Assembly (NCBI GenBank): GCA_045612365.1
Contig: JAZKYY010000008.1
Location: 62,001 to 126,000, forward strand
DNA length: 64,000 nucleotides
Reading direction: 5' to 3'
Source of the DNA: RGIG9608 sp045612365
GTDB lineage: Bacteria > Bacteroidota > Bacteroidia > Bacteroidales > Paludibacteraceae
Made by a program: the position numbers and the translations under genes
The notes under the pieces: generated by a model
Database searches by the model: none
Told to the model about the DNA's origin: nothing
Seen by the model: the letters and a program-made list of their open reading frames with translations, nothing else
Part shown: in pieces, positions 1 through 8,725 of the stretch
Layout: every line of letters starts with the position of its first letter
Numbering within the stretch: position 1 is the stretch's first letter

Positions 1-496
1 ACACATAGATAACATCTCCACCAAAAGCAGCAGTCATATTATCAAGTGCAATGGGCAACGATTGGAGTTCTTTTACCGCAACCTCTCCTTCGACATACTC
101 CACCAACCAAACTTGCGAAAGACTCTTCTCTCCATCGTTACCGCCAATACAAACGATTCCTTTCGGAGTAGAAACACTTGCTCCATAAGCCACTTTAGAA
201 GGGAAAGTTCCTTTTTCCTCCCAATTGGATTTTTCGGAAAACGGATCTTGAAGAACAAAAATCTTGTCATAAAATACTTTTTCTCCACCATCTGCAGCCG
301 CAATATTTGGAAAGTTACAGCCTCCTATCACCACTAAAGCATCGTTGCTCACACCTGCAAAAGGAGCCGAAACTCCCTCTTTGCAACCAACAGAAAGAGC
401 CGACAATGACTTCAAAGCCACCTCATTGTACGGCTCTGCAAACGTCACACTTGCTACAAAAAGAAAGAGCAATATGCTCAAAAAAAACTTCTTCAT
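1..496 (-). CDS. Cyclically permuted mutarotase / NanM-like kelch protein (partial)
   Basis: Only the N-terminal 165 residues are present; the gene runs off the left edge. It starts with a Sec signal peptide (MKKFFLSILLFLFVASVTFA, cleavage before EPYNE), followed by kelch-type blades with repeated hydrophobic-Gly-Gly motifs (VIGGCNFP, CIGGNDGE). This arrangement fits the cyclically permuted mutarotase family related to NanM, which interconverts N-acetylneuraminate anomers or epimers in the periplasm. It begins 11 bases after the cysK stop, so it is probably co-transcribed with cysK. The sialic-acid substrate is inferred from the family; no other nan gene is visible. Any other secreted kelch-fold sugar mutarotase is possible. 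Confidence 0.7.
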   Translation of the reverse strand, partial: MKKFFLSILLFLFVASVTFAEPYNEVALKSLSALSVGCKEGVSAPFAGVSNDALVVIGGCNFPNIAAADGGEKVFYDKIFVLQDPFSEKSNWEEKGTFPSKVAYGASVSTPKGIVCIGGNDGEKSLSQVWLVEYVEGEVAVKELQSLPIALDNMTAAFGGDVIYV

Positions 497-507
497 ATTA
501 TAATTTC

Positions 508-1428
508 TTAAAACATTGACAAATAACGTTCTCCTGTATCAGGAAGGATAACTACCAAACATTTTCCCTTATTTTCTAAACGCTTAGCAACTTTGATAGT
601 AGCCGAAAGTGCTGCTCCTGAAGATATTCCAACAAGTAAACCTTCTTCTTTTGCCACTCTCTTAGCCATAGAAAAAGACTCCTCGTCTGACACGGTTACA
701 ACTTCATCAACTAGAGTTGCGTCGTAATTTTTTGGGACAAAGCCAGCGCCAATGCCTTGAATCTTATGCAAACCTGCCTTCCCACCCGAAAGCACAGGAG
801 ACTTTTCTGGTTCTACAGCAATAATCTTTATTGCTGGATTGTAAGTTTTTAGACGTTTTGCAGTGCCACAAAGTGTTCCTCCCGTACCTACACAAGCAAC
901 CAAAACATCTACTTTTCCCACCGTATCTACCCAAATTTCATCAGCAGTTGTTGTTTCGTGAGCCAAAGGATTAGCAGCATTATCAAACTGCTGCAAAATA
1001 ACAGAACCTTTGATTTCTTCATTCAACTCTTTTGCCTTATCAATAGCTCCTTGCATACCTTTTTCTCCCGAAGTAAGTACTAGTTCTGCACCAAGATGCT
1101 TTAGCAACTTTTGACGTTCAATGCTCATTGTTTCGGGCATAGTGAGTATCAGGCGGTAACCTTTTATTGACGCTATCCAAGCCAATCCTACCCCGGTATT
1201 TCCGCTTGTAGGTTCAATAATGACACCGCCAGAAGTCAAAACACCCTCTTTCTCTGCCACCTCTACCATTGACAAAGCCGCACGATCTTTTACACTTCCA
1301 CCCGGATTAAAACTCTCAAGTTTTGCCACAAGAGTAGCTTCAATTTGCTCACTCTGCTCTACATTCTTAAGTTCAAGAAGAGGAGTTCTACCAATTAGTT
1401 CTATGAGAGATTGATATATTTTTCCCAT
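508..1428 (-). CDS. cysK: Cysteine synthase A (O-acetylserine sulfhydrylase)
   Basis: This is a cytoplasmic PLP enzyme that makes L-cysteine from O-acetylserine and sulfide. The 306 residues show the family motifs: GRTPLLEL near the start, the PLP lysine in NPGGSVKDRAA, the substrate loop PTSGNTG, the phosphate-binding GTGGT and the C-terminal SSGAA. The reading frame is open upstream to 1548, but that extension overlaps the preceding gene. The ATG at 1428 gives the normal family length and N-terminus (MGKIYQSLIELIGRTPL), so it is chosen. It follows the plug-protein gene by 17 bases and is probably in the same transcript. Confidence 0.95.
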   Translation of the reverse strand: MGKIYQSLIELIGRTPLLELKNVEQSEQIEATLVAKLESFNPGGSVKDRAALSMVEVAEKEGVLTSGGVIIEPTSGNTGVGLAWIASIKGYRLILTMPETMSIERQKLLKHLGAELVLTSGEKGMQGAIDKAKELNEEIKGSVILQQFDNAANPLAHETTTADEIWVDTVGKVDVLVACVGTGGTLCGTAKRLKTYNPAIKIIAVEPEKSPVLSGGKAGLHKIQGIGAGFVPKNYDATLVDEVVTVSDEESFSMAKRVAKEEGLLVGISSGAALSATIKVAKRLENKGKCLVVILPDTGERYLSMF

Positions 1429-1445
1429 TTTTTTCAATTTATCCT

Positions 1446-2726
1446 TTAAAAAGATTTTTTTAATTCTTTGAAGCCTATAAGTTGGTCGTAACGACTTCCA
1501 CGAGGGCAATAATAAACCAAAATCTGATACGTATTCAGTGTCTGCCAATAACTTCCCTCTATATACTGCAAAGTTCCTTTCCGCTCACCTTTTGGAAAAA
1601 ACAAGTACATATAGTTATAACCACCTTGCTTTAGAAAAAGAGATTTTTCGTAGCAGCGAGTATCGAAATTGTACTCCATTGGTACAATCTGATAGTGCAT
1701 ATTTCCCTGCATACTACCCAAAACGTAGAGCAACCCATCAAAACGGATATCTTCTTTTGGTACGGAAAAATGCACCCACATGTAATCGGCTTCAGATCTA
1801 CTGTAGTCCGAATGCTGACGATTCACTATATACTTTCCATCTGCATCAAACATAAAACTATATCCATCTTCGTTACGAGGCAAATCAGGAAGTAGTTCTA
1901 CATGATAAACATCATTTGGCTTGTCAAAAGAAATTTGCTGAATGCCACTACCATAAGTATAAACCGAGGAAAAATCAATTGAGCGATACTCATTTCCTCC
2001 CTCAAAAACGAGCTGAGGGTTATTCACATAAGACTGCTTCCCGAGCGACGTGTAAGTTGGTTTCAGATGAGTTGCAGCATTATCCAAGCGTCCATTCTGC
2101 AAAACAAAAACTTTCAGTTCCGAGAAAGGATCACTAAGTTCAACACCATCAGTATATACCGAAAAATCTACCTGCTGAAAGCGTCGACTGAGTTCTATAT
2201 CGGTATTGGAACGTACGTCTGCTTCAATAGTAACCAAAGGCTCTACCACCGAAAAACATATCGTTGCTACGGGATAATCACGGTTATTATCTTCGTAAAC
2301 CACCACAGCATAGTTGCCCGAGAGCTTAAAGTCTACATCGTCATTAGGCAACAGTAACTGATAATTGGTATAGAGCACCGTGGTAGAAACAGACTGTTCA
2401 TAATCATCAATGACGCCAGAGTAGGCTCCATCTATGTACTCCACCTCTGCAAGCGACGAAGGAGTCCAATCTGCATTACAATGCACAATGGAATAATTGA
2501 AAGTCTTGGTATTATAGGACATTTCGTCGAACGACAAAAGCACTTGCTCCCCTCCTCCTAGTGTAACAATGGGTTCCGAGAGGGGACTTCCCTGCACTTC
2601 CGCCTTTACTGTTCTAATATTGGAGGTAAGGCTCCTAGTACAGTAACGCTCTGCCGAGGCCGAAAACACGCAAAACCAAAAGCCAAACAACAACAGTAAA
2701 CGATATGTCCAAAACGTAATATGCAT
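1446..2726 (-). CDS. Type IX secretion system plug protein (DUF5103 family)
   Basis: This is a 426-residue exported protein with an N-terminal signal peptide (hydrophobic RLLLLFGFWFCVFSASA). The rest has the layout of the DUF5103/Plug family: a beta-rich domain beginning near ILGG-like strands (IVTLGGGEQVLLSF), the FNYSIVHCNADWTPS segment with the typical 'H-C-x-x-x-W' pattern, and a C-terminal immunoglobulin-like half. In type IX secretion (Bacteroidota only), the plug closes the periplasmic side of the SprA translocon when it is not in use. It implies that the host secretes proteins by the Por system, although no other por/spr gene is in the window. No membrane helix is seen apart from the signal. 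Confidence 0.8.
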   Translation of the reverse strand: MHITFWTYRLLLLFGFWFCVFSASAERYCTRSLTSNIRTVKAEVQGSPLSEPIVTLGGGEQVLLSFDEMSYNTKTFNYSIVHCNADWTPSSLAEVEYIDGAYSGVIDDYEQSVSTTVLYTNYQLLLPNDDVDFKLSGNYAVVVYEDNNRDYPVATICFSVVEPLVTIEADVRSNTDIELSRRFQQVDFSVYTDGVELSDPFSELKVFVLQNGRLDNAATHLKPTYTSLGKQSYVNNPQLVFEGGNEYRSIDFSSVYTYGSGIQQISFDKPNDVYHVELLPDLPRNEDGYSFMFDADGKYIVNRQHSDYSRSEADYMWVHFSVPKEDIRFDGLLYVLGSMQGNMHYQIVPMEYNFDTRCYEKSLFLKQGGYNYMYLFFPKGERKGTLQYIEGSYWQTLNTYQILVYYCPRGSRYDQLIGFKELKKSF

Positions 2727-2789
2727 TTCTTTTCTCCGTTTTTATTTTCTGTTTTTATGTGGCAACAATAAGAATAATCTTCATCATTT

Positions 2790-4031
2790 TTATGGTCTTT
2801 CTGCCCAATCGTAGTTGGTAGTAGAAACCATAGGCAAAGCAGTATAAGATACGTCACCCACGTTTTCGTCGGATCCGCCCGTGCCTTCGTACCTATAACT
2901 CGAAGAGTATGAGTTGGAGCCAAGCAAGAAACAGCTATAACCACACATACCGGGGAAGCCGCCATCGCCTGTTATGTCCATCAAATACCACACATCGTCT
3001 ACTTCTACAAGGTTCCAAGCGTGGTTGCCCCAAGTTTCAGGATCGGTAGAGGTCATCATAGCTCCTGTTACGTACACACACTTAAGTCCCACACGCTGAC
3101 AAAGCAACAGATAAGCACGCGAAAATCCTTCACAAACGGCTTTTCGTGTAATGAATGATCCAGTAATATCCCCACAATTAGCATTACTAATACCTCCATA
3201 ATCGGACCAATCGATAAAACCATCGTGAATGATTTTTGCTCTCTCAAACTCCGTAGAAGATGGCGTAATAGAACTTGTTATCGAATTGCAAGCAGAATTT
3301 ATTTGTGCCATTTCTGATGCATAATTTTCTGGAGTACAAGATATTTTTACACGCAAATAATATTGATAAGTATTGTAATCGTAACGATAAATATAATTTA
3401 CCAAAACATACGCTTCAGGTACATCCTTGATAATCAAGTTTGTGATTTTCATCACTTTGTTTTGATCCACTGTTATTCCTTGCGAATAGAAATCCAAATA
3501 AACACGATGATTGATGTCCGAATACGCCGTAGCATTGTTCTCAAATGCAAGAATTTGTCTCAACACATAGTTGTAAATGACTTTATCGGCGGCACTCAAC
3601 TCCGAATAGCCATGACGATAAACCGACTCACCATTGGCAACAACAGTGATAGCACACGATGCTTGCTTATCGCCTGCTGTGGCAGTAATGGTAGCAGAGC
3701 CTGCTTTCAAAGGCGAAACACGACCATTGACATCTACAGACGCAATGGAAGAATCCGAACTCTGCCATTTTACAGTAGGAGCAGTTTCTTCATAATCTAC
3801 ATCGGCTAAAAGTGTATAATCATAACCTTGCAAAAGTCCGATTGCCGTTCTATTAAGCGAAATAGAATTGACTTTAACAACTGGAGCTTTCTTCTCGAAC
3901 TTTATACTATCCACTTCTTCCAAAGCGTAAGAAAAAACCGAACCATCTTTTTTGTACAAACGGAGCGAATCTTGCGCCGACGCCGAAAAGGCCAACATCA
4001 TCGCCATAAGCGAAATAAAAATTCTTTTCAT
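2790..4031 (-). CDS. Secreted BIG2 plus transglutaminase-like domain protein
   Basis: A signal peptide ends at SASAQ. Residues about 20-45 form a short 'YKKDGSVFSY...VDSIKF' segment common before Ig-like domains in Bacteroidota surface proteins. Residues about 55-130 are a bacterial Ig-like group 2 domain (SSIASVDVNGRVSPLKAGSATITA). Residues about 150-413 are a transglutaminase/protease-like domain with a complete Cys-His-Asp triad: Cys300 (AVCEGFSRAY), His337 (GNHAWN) and Asp352 (YLMDITGD). Such proteins act outside the inner membrane, as peptidases or cross-linking enzymes or on peptidoglycan-linked substrates; the substrate cannot be read here. Its promoter box is at 4064-4071, divergent from prfC. 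Confidence 0.75.
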   Translation of the reverse strand: MKRIFISLMAMMLAFSASAQDSLRLYKKDGSVFSYALEEVDSIKFEKKAPVVKVNSISLNRTAIGLLQGYDYTLLADVDYEETAPTVKWQSSDSSIASVDVNGRVSPLKAGSATITATAGDKQASCAITVVANGESVYRHGYSELSAADKVIYNYVLRQILAFENNATAYSDINHRVYLDFYSQGITVDQNKVMKITNLIIKDVPEAYVLVNYIYRYDYNTYQYYLRVKISCTPENYASEMAQINSACNSITSSITPSSTEFERAKIIHDGFIDWSDYGGISNANCGDITGSFITRKAVCEGFSRAYLLLCQRVGLKCVYVTGAMMTSTDPETWGNHAWNLVEVDDVWYLMDITGDGGFPGMCGYSCFLLGSNSYSSSYRYEGTGGSDENVGDVSYTALPMVSTTNYDWAERP

Positions 4032-4063
4032 TATTTTCTAATACTTTAATTTTTTTCAATTTA

Positions 4064-4071
4064 CAAAAATA
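4064..4071 (-). promoter_or_regulatory. TAnnTTTG promoter (-7 box) for the transglutaminase gene
   Basis: Reads TATTTTTG on the minus strand, the Bacteroidota housekeeping -7 consensus, 33 bases upstream of the start codon at 4031. No good -33 TTG is seen at the usual spacing. Confidence 0.55.
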
Positions 4072-4182
4072 GCATTTTTTCGGCATTATAAGTTTCATTC
4101 TCTCAATAGTCCAACATTTTTCTCTACAAAAAACTGCCATTTGGTGTTCCCCAACAATGCTTTTCACTACCTACTTTTTCAC

Positions 4183-4190
4183 TATCTTTG
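4183..4190 (+). promoter_or_regulatory. TAnnTTTG promoter (-7 box) for prfC
   Basis: Reads TATCTTTG and lies downstream of the longest-frame ATG at 4157. Transcripts starting here cannot contain that ATG, which decides for the start at 4217. Confidence 0.65.
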
Positions 4191-4216
4191 CAACCCTAGA
4201 AAAAAAGAAGAATTTT

Positions 4217-5794
4217 ATGACATTAGAACAAGAAATACAACGCCGACGAACGTTTGCTATTATTTCACATCCCGATGCAGGGAAAACAACTCTCACCGAA
4301 AAACTTTTGCTTTTTGGTGGAGCAATTCATGTGGCTGGAGCAGTAAAGTCGAACAAAATAAAGAAAACTGCTACTTCAGACTGGATGGAGATAGAAAAAC
4401 AACGTGGTATATCGGTAGCAACATCGGTAATGGGATTTGAGTATCAAGGTTTCAAAATTAATATTTTGGACACTCCCGGTCACCAAGATTTTGCAGAGGA
4501 TACCTACCGCACACTTACAGCTGTTGACAGTGTAATCATTGTGGTAGATTCCGCAAAAGGAGTTGAAACTCAAACACGCAAACTGATGAATGTTTGCCGC
4601 ATGCGCAAAACTCCGGTAATCGTATTCGTCAACAAAATGGACCGAGAAGGGAAAGATCCATTCGATTTGCTTGACGAATTGGAAGCCGAATTACAAATCA
4701 GCGTTAGACCACTAAGTTTCCCTATCAATCAAGGAGCAAAGTTCAAAGGAGTTTACAATATTTTTGAACAAAAGCTTGATCTCTACACCCCGAACAAACA
4801 AACTATTTCTGAATCAATTGAATTTACTGACATCAACAATCCAGAACTTGAAAAATACGTAGGAGATGCTGATGCTCAAAAAATACGAGAAGACTTAGAA
4901 CTTATTGATGGAGTTTACTCTGCCTTTGACACAAAAGATTACCTCGCTGGAGACGTAGCACCAGTGTTTTTTGGAAGCGCGTTAAATAACTTTGGTGTAA
5001 AAGAATTACTCGACTGCTTTATTCAAATTGCACCATCGCCACAACCTATCGAAGCTCAAGAACGAAAAGTAGATCCTTACGAACAAAATTTTTCGGGCTT
5101 CGTATTCAAGATTCACGCAAATATGGATCCCAATCACCGTAGCTGTATTGCCTTTGTAAAAATTTGTTCTGGAAGATTCGAACGCAATGAAAACTACAAA
5201 CATATCCGTCACGGAAAAATGTTCCGATTCAGTAGCCCAACAGCATTTATGGCACAGAAAAAAGAAACCGTTGACGAAGCTTTTGCCGGCGATATTGTAG
5301 GTTTACCAGACAATGGTACATTCAAAATTGGCGACACACTCACCTCAGGAGAACAAATCCACTTCAAAGGACTACCAAGTTTTTCGCCAGAAATGTTCCG
5401 CTACATAGAAAATGCAGACCCGATGAAAACCAAACAACTTGAGAAAGGCATCTCGCAGTTGATGGACGAGGGTGTTGCCCAACTCTTTGTAAGCCAATAT
5501 AATGGACGAAAAATAATAGGCACAGTTGGTCAACTACAATTTGAAGTTATTCAATACCGACTTTTGAACGAATATGGAGCGCAATGTCGCTTCGAACCAA
5601 TTTCTCTCTACAAAGCATGTTGGATAGAAAGTAACAACAAAGAAAAACTTGAACTTTTCAAAAAACGGAAAGTGCAATACATGGCAAAAGACCGTGAAGA
5701 TCGAGATGTTTTCATGGCCGACTCTGCCTATATCCTACAAATGGCACAACAAGATTTTGAGGATATTCGTTTCCATTTTACAAGTGAATTCTAA
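4217..5794 (+). CDS. prfC: Peptide chain release factor 3
   Basis: This translational GTPase removes RF1/RF2 from the ribosome after termination. The 525 residues match the family length. The G domain shows G1 (SHPDAGKTTLTEKL, residues 17-30), the switch region with QRGISV, G3 (DTPGHQDF, about residue 85) and G4 (NKMDREG, about 139). The RF3-specific middle segment (AQKKETVDEAFAGDIVGLPD) and C-terminal domain (VGQLQFEVIQYRL) follow. The frame is open from 4157, but a -7 promoter box lies between the two candidate ATGs and homologues begin at MTLEQEI, so 4217 is used. The gene appears to be transcribed alone. Confidence 0.95.
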   Translation: MTLEQEIQRRRTFAIISHPDAGKTTLTEKLLLFGGAIHVAGAVKSNKIKKTATSDWMEIEKQRGISVATSVMGFEYQGFKINILDTPGHQDFAEDTYRTLTAVDSVIIVVDSAKGVETQTRKLMNVCRMRKTPVIVFVNKMDREGKDPFDLLDELEAELQISVRPLSFPINQGAKFKGVYNIFEQKLDLYTPNKQTISESIEFTDINNPELEKYVGDADAQKIREDLELIDGVYSAFDTKDYLAGDVAPVFFGSALNNFGVKELLDCFIQIAPSPQPIEAQERKVDPYEQNFSGFVFKIHANMDPNHRSCIAFVKICSGRFERNENYKHIRHGKMFRFSSPTAFMAQKKETVDEAFAGDIVGLPDNGTFKIGDTLTSGEQIHFKGLPSFSPEMFRYIENADPMKTKQLEKGISQLMDEGVAQLFVSQYNGRKIIGTVGQLQFEVIQYRLLNEYGAQCRFEPISLYKACWIESNNKEKLELFKKRKVQYMAKDREDRDVFMADSAYILQMAQQDFEDIRFHFTSEF

Positions 5795-5835
5795 TTTTTA
5801 TGAAAATTTAAGTTTTTTATAAGAGAGAGAAACCT

Positions 5836-5917
5836 TATCTTTGCAGAGTAAAAGTTTTCATAGTTTTTTTATTAAATGTTAAGGGAGGCATCGATTTTTT
5901 ATCGGTGTCTTTTTTTT
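5836..5917 (+). ncRNA. Candidate small RNA with its own promoter and terminator
   Basis: Between the convergent ends of prfC and the 5.9 kb lipoprotein gene is a consensus -7 box, TATCTTTG (5836-5843). About 65 bases beyond the expected start site come a 9-bp hairpin (GGCATCGAT 5887-5895 with ATCGGTGTC 5901-5909, two G-U pairs) and a run of eight T (5910-5917). No start codon with a useful frame lies between them. Promoter, short non-coding body and intrinsic terminator together suggest a small RNA of about 65-70 nt starting near 5850. I do not recognise a known RNA family. The hairpin may also terminate prfC read-through. Confidence 0.4.
5887..5917 (+). terminator. Intrinsic terminator after prfC / candidate sRNA
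   Basis: A 9-bp stem with a 5-base loop of T is followed directly by T8 on the plus strand. The T run reaches the stop codon of the convergent gene. Confidence 0.7.
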
Positions 5918-7289
5918 ATTTCTCTGGATTATAATTCAACAGATTTGTTGAAAGTTTTTTTGCGATGTCAGCGCAAAGCACGTTCTGAAGTTCGGTGGAA
6001 GATTTTAGCATAGTTCGTGCTTTAAGCAAGGTTTGGACATTGTTTTTAGCAGTATAGTTGTCATTTACACGATCTTTTTCTGGGTTAAACTTACCTTGAT
6101 TTTCCCAATTCCCACTTAATAAATTTGAAGCATTTTTCCCTGAATATTCAATGTAATGAACCTTATCGGAAGTTTGTAATGAGTAGCTATTGGACAACAA
6201 AGTAAGCCCTGTTTCCGTAGATTTTAGATTGTAATTCAGCGTAACTTTGGCAACTGCACTTTGCGTGCACTCGTAGTAATAAACCTTATGATAAACAACG
6301 CTTTTATCTTTTTGTGTTTCTTTGACAAATCCTTTTTTCTTCGTTTTAGTCAACGAACTTTTTGTGTAAGTTAACTGAGGAACATCTAACGATAAATGCG
6401 AACGAATAGGAATCAGTGTTCCTTGTATCTCAATTCCATTCTGCATCGCCAAATGTTGCTCCTTGATAATCGCTTCAGTATTGTTTATATCAACAATTTC
6501 TAAAAATATCGCATTTGAGTTTTGTATGGTTGTGGTTATGTTGTTTTTAAGTTTATCAATAAAAGTTTTTTTACTTGTATCGTTGGAGTAAAATGATGTA
6601 AAAGCAATTGTCAGCATTCCTTTCTCAAGGCATTCGTCTTGCAAACTTTTGCTGTCTTTGTAGTTCGTTCCAATTTTTATAACCGAACTGAAAGTATTGT
6701 ATGCCGTACGATATTTTTCAAGTTGCATCTGTTGAAGAGCCTCTCTATAAAGTGGTTCACAACGACAAATTATTTCTTTTTCTAAAATGTCTTTATAGCT
6801 AGAGTCTACCTTTTTGATAGAAAGTATATGAGAAAGAGCTGCACCGAAATCTTCTGTTTCAAGAAAAGCAAGAACTTTGGCATAATGATCAATCACGTAA
6901 CGCTGTTGTGATTCGTTGTACTGTTCCTGCGTTCGATTACTAATTTCCAATTGAATACGATTGTTATCGGCAATATTTTTTAGATTCTTTAGCTTTATAA
7001 AATTATCAACAAGAGCATCATCATTTAGTTGGGCGTAATTTTTATCAATTTGTTGTTCTAATTCGTTGGCATAACGAATTATTGTACGATTCAAGGCAAT
7101 ACGAGCATCTGTAAAATCTTCTTTTTTAATGAGGGATGCGTTGTATTTTTCTACAGACAGTTCAAGCATTCCGGCTTCTTCATACTTTTTCCCTTCCTTA
7201 AATAAACGTTTATAAGCACAGCTCGAAAGTAGTAAGGATGCCAAGGCAACAATAAAAAACTGTAGAAATTTTTCTCTCATAATTTTCAA
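5916..7289 (-). CDS. Lipoprotein with TPR-like helical N-terminal half, unknown function
   Basis: A signal peptide ends in a lipobox (LLSSC, Cys about residue 24), so the protein should be lipid-anchored. The N-terminal half is helical and repeat-like (YEEAGMLELSVEKYNASL, YREALQQMQLEKYRTAYNTF), resembling TPR motifs. The C-terminal half is beta-rich and ends in a short helical tail. The start may be the Met at residue 4 (7280), which gives a more usual signal peptide. It follows an LPP20-type lipoprotein gene by only 2 bases, so the two are surely co-transcribed and may form one envelope complex. No family is recognised with confidence. Confidence 0.65.
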   Translation of the reverse strand: MKIMREKFLQFFIVALASLLLSSCAYKRLFKEGKKYEEAGMLELSVEKYNASLIKKEDFTDARIALNRTIIRYANELEQQIDKNYAQLNDDALVDNFIKLKNLKNIADNNRIQLEISNRTQEQYNESQQRYVIDHYAKVLAFLETEDFGAALSHILSIKKVDSSYKDILEKEIICRCEPLYREALQQMQLEKYRTAYNTFSSVIKIGTNYKDSKSLQDECLEKGMLTIAFTSFYSNDTSKKTFIDKLKNNITTTIQNSNAIFLEIVDINNTEAIIKEQHLAMQNGIEIQGTLIPIRSHLSLDVPQLTYTKSSLTKTKKKGFVKETQKDKSVVYHKVYYYECTQSAVAKVTLNYNLKSTETGLTLLSNSYSLQTSDKVHYIEYSGKNASNLLSGNWENQGKFNPEKDRVNDNYTAKNNVQTLLKARTMLKSSTELQNVLCADIAKKLSTNLLNYNPEK

Positions 7290-7291
7290 AA

Positions 7292-8656
7292 TTATTCTGT
7301 TTTGAGAAATGCATTAATAAAACCAGAAAGCAAACGTGCTTCTATTTGACGTGCGGCCTCTTCGTAGGCTTTTTCTCCCGCCATTTTATAAGATAATTGA
7401 GTGCCCTTAGTTGTAAGATTTTGAGCCTCAACTATAGTTCCGTTTTCTAAATTTTTTATTCTAAACTGAGCATTTAAGACTGTAGTATAAATCCCTTTCA
7501 GTTGAGTTTGACTTTTTGTATCTGATACTATGGAAATCTCAAAATCAGCACTTTGATTTACAATTTCATAACCATTTGATTGTAAAAGTTGCTCAAGTTT
7601 TGCTTTTAATACATTGTCCTTTTGAACTATACCAATATTTTTCTCAACCGATGAAATGGAAATATAAGGTTTGCTTATTTTTAGTAAGATTGTAGTTTTT
7701 GTGGTAGGAATCTTTTGTAACCATTTTCGGATTGCAAAGTCAGTTGCCGACTGAAGAAGCAAAGTGGTTTTATCAACTGAAAATTCAAAGGTTTCAACTG
7801 ATTTTTGTGATTTTACAAGCAGTGATGTTTGCACTATTCCGTTTGCATCGCTATTCAGTTTTTGTTGTTGAGCGTTTTCACTAGAAAAAGCTACTACCGG
7901 AAAGTTTTTTATCTTTTTTCCTTGAAATATTACCTCGCAAGCAAGCTGTTCGGAGTCTACTTTATAACCAACTTTACAATCAACTGATTTGTTCTTTGCA
8001 ACAATTTCAATATCACTAAGTATCCGATAAATACAATTGTACGATTCGCTTATTAGATTAATCTTTTGATTATTCACTTCGGCAGTAATTGTTTCATTGA
8101 AATATGCTTTCAAATCATCAAGCGACTTTGCGTAGAAAATAATAGCATTACGCATATCAGAATCTTTTTGATATTTCTCTGCCTCCAAAAAATGTGACAC
8201 CGAAAGTTCTATTGCCTTTGTTCTCTTTTGTGCCTGAATTGAAGCATATTTCTGCTTACTTAAACGATACAACACCCAATACTCATGGCTATTCTCGTAT
8301 GTATCTGCTATTTCGTATCCTTCCAAAGATGAATTCACACGAGACTCAATAACGGAAGTAAAATCGTCTTTTAGCGATAAATCGTTTTCGTAACTGATAT
8401 GTATGGTTGAAGATGAAATGTCTACTGAAATTTCTTCAGCAAGATTTTTTAATGCCATTTTCTTTGCAACATCGTAGTGAGTTGTTGACTTTTTCTCTTT
8501 TTGTGCGTAGCCAACTCCTTGATAATAGTCTTTATCGGATAACTGTTTGGTTATCCAATCGGGTTTCTGCTTCTCACTGATTTGTTTTTGTGTAGAACAT
8601 CCAACAAAAACTATTAAAACAACTACAATAAAACAATAGTAAAATCTCTGCATCAT
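7292..8656 (-). CDS. LPP20-family lipoprotein
   Basis: The lipoprotein signal peptide ends at VFVGC. It is followed by an LPP20 domain (residues about 35-130) recognised from PDWITKQLSDKDYYQGVGYA and the helix with repeated Ala/Lys (VAKKMALKNLAEEISVDIS). The middle holds a helical region and an Ig-like segment. The C-terminal part (about 330-450) resembles the small alpha-beta domain found in CsgG/FlgT-like envelope proteins (LEQLLQSNGYEIVNQSADFEI). LPP20 proteins are outer-membrane or periplasmic scaffolds without known catalysis. It overlaps no neighbour; the next gene starts 2 bases after its stop. Confidence 0.7.
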   Translation of the reverse strand: MMQRFYYCFIVVVLIVFVGCSTQKQISEKQKPDWITKQLSDKDYYQGVGYAQKEKKSTTHYDVAKKMALKNLAEEISVDISSSTIHISYENDLSLKDDFTSVIESRVNSSLEGYEIADTYENSHEYWVLYRLSKQKYASIQAQKRTKAIELSVSHFLEAEKYQKDSDMRNAIIFYAKSLDDLKAYFNETITAEVNNQKINLISESYNCIYRILSDIEIVAKNKSVDCKVGYKVDSEQLACEVIFQGKKIKNFPVVAFSSENAQQQKLNSDANGIVQTSLLVKSQKSVETFEFSVDKTTLLLQSATDFAIRKWLQKIPTTKTTILLKISKPYISISSVEKNIGIVQKDNVLKAKLEQLLQSNGYEIVNQSADFEISIVSDTKSQTQLKGIYTTVLNAQFRIKNLENGTIVEAQNLTTKGTQLSYKMAGEKAYEEAARQIEARLLSGFINAFLKTE

Positions 8657-8670
8657 AAGTTTTTATAAAA

Positions 8671-8706
8671 AAGGTGCTTGCAGTTTTTTATAGATACAAG
8701 CACCTT
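8671..8706 (-). terminator. Terminator after the small LPP20-like gene
   Basis: A perfect 10-bp inverted repeat (AAGGTGCTTG 8671-8680 with CAAGCACCTT 8697-8706) is followed on the minus strand by TTTTTTATAAAA. It lies between the 8726 and 7292 genes, so the downstream lipoprotein pair depends on read-through or an unseen promoter. Confidence 0.75.
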
Positions 8707-8725
8707 TGTCTATTCTTTTGAATAA

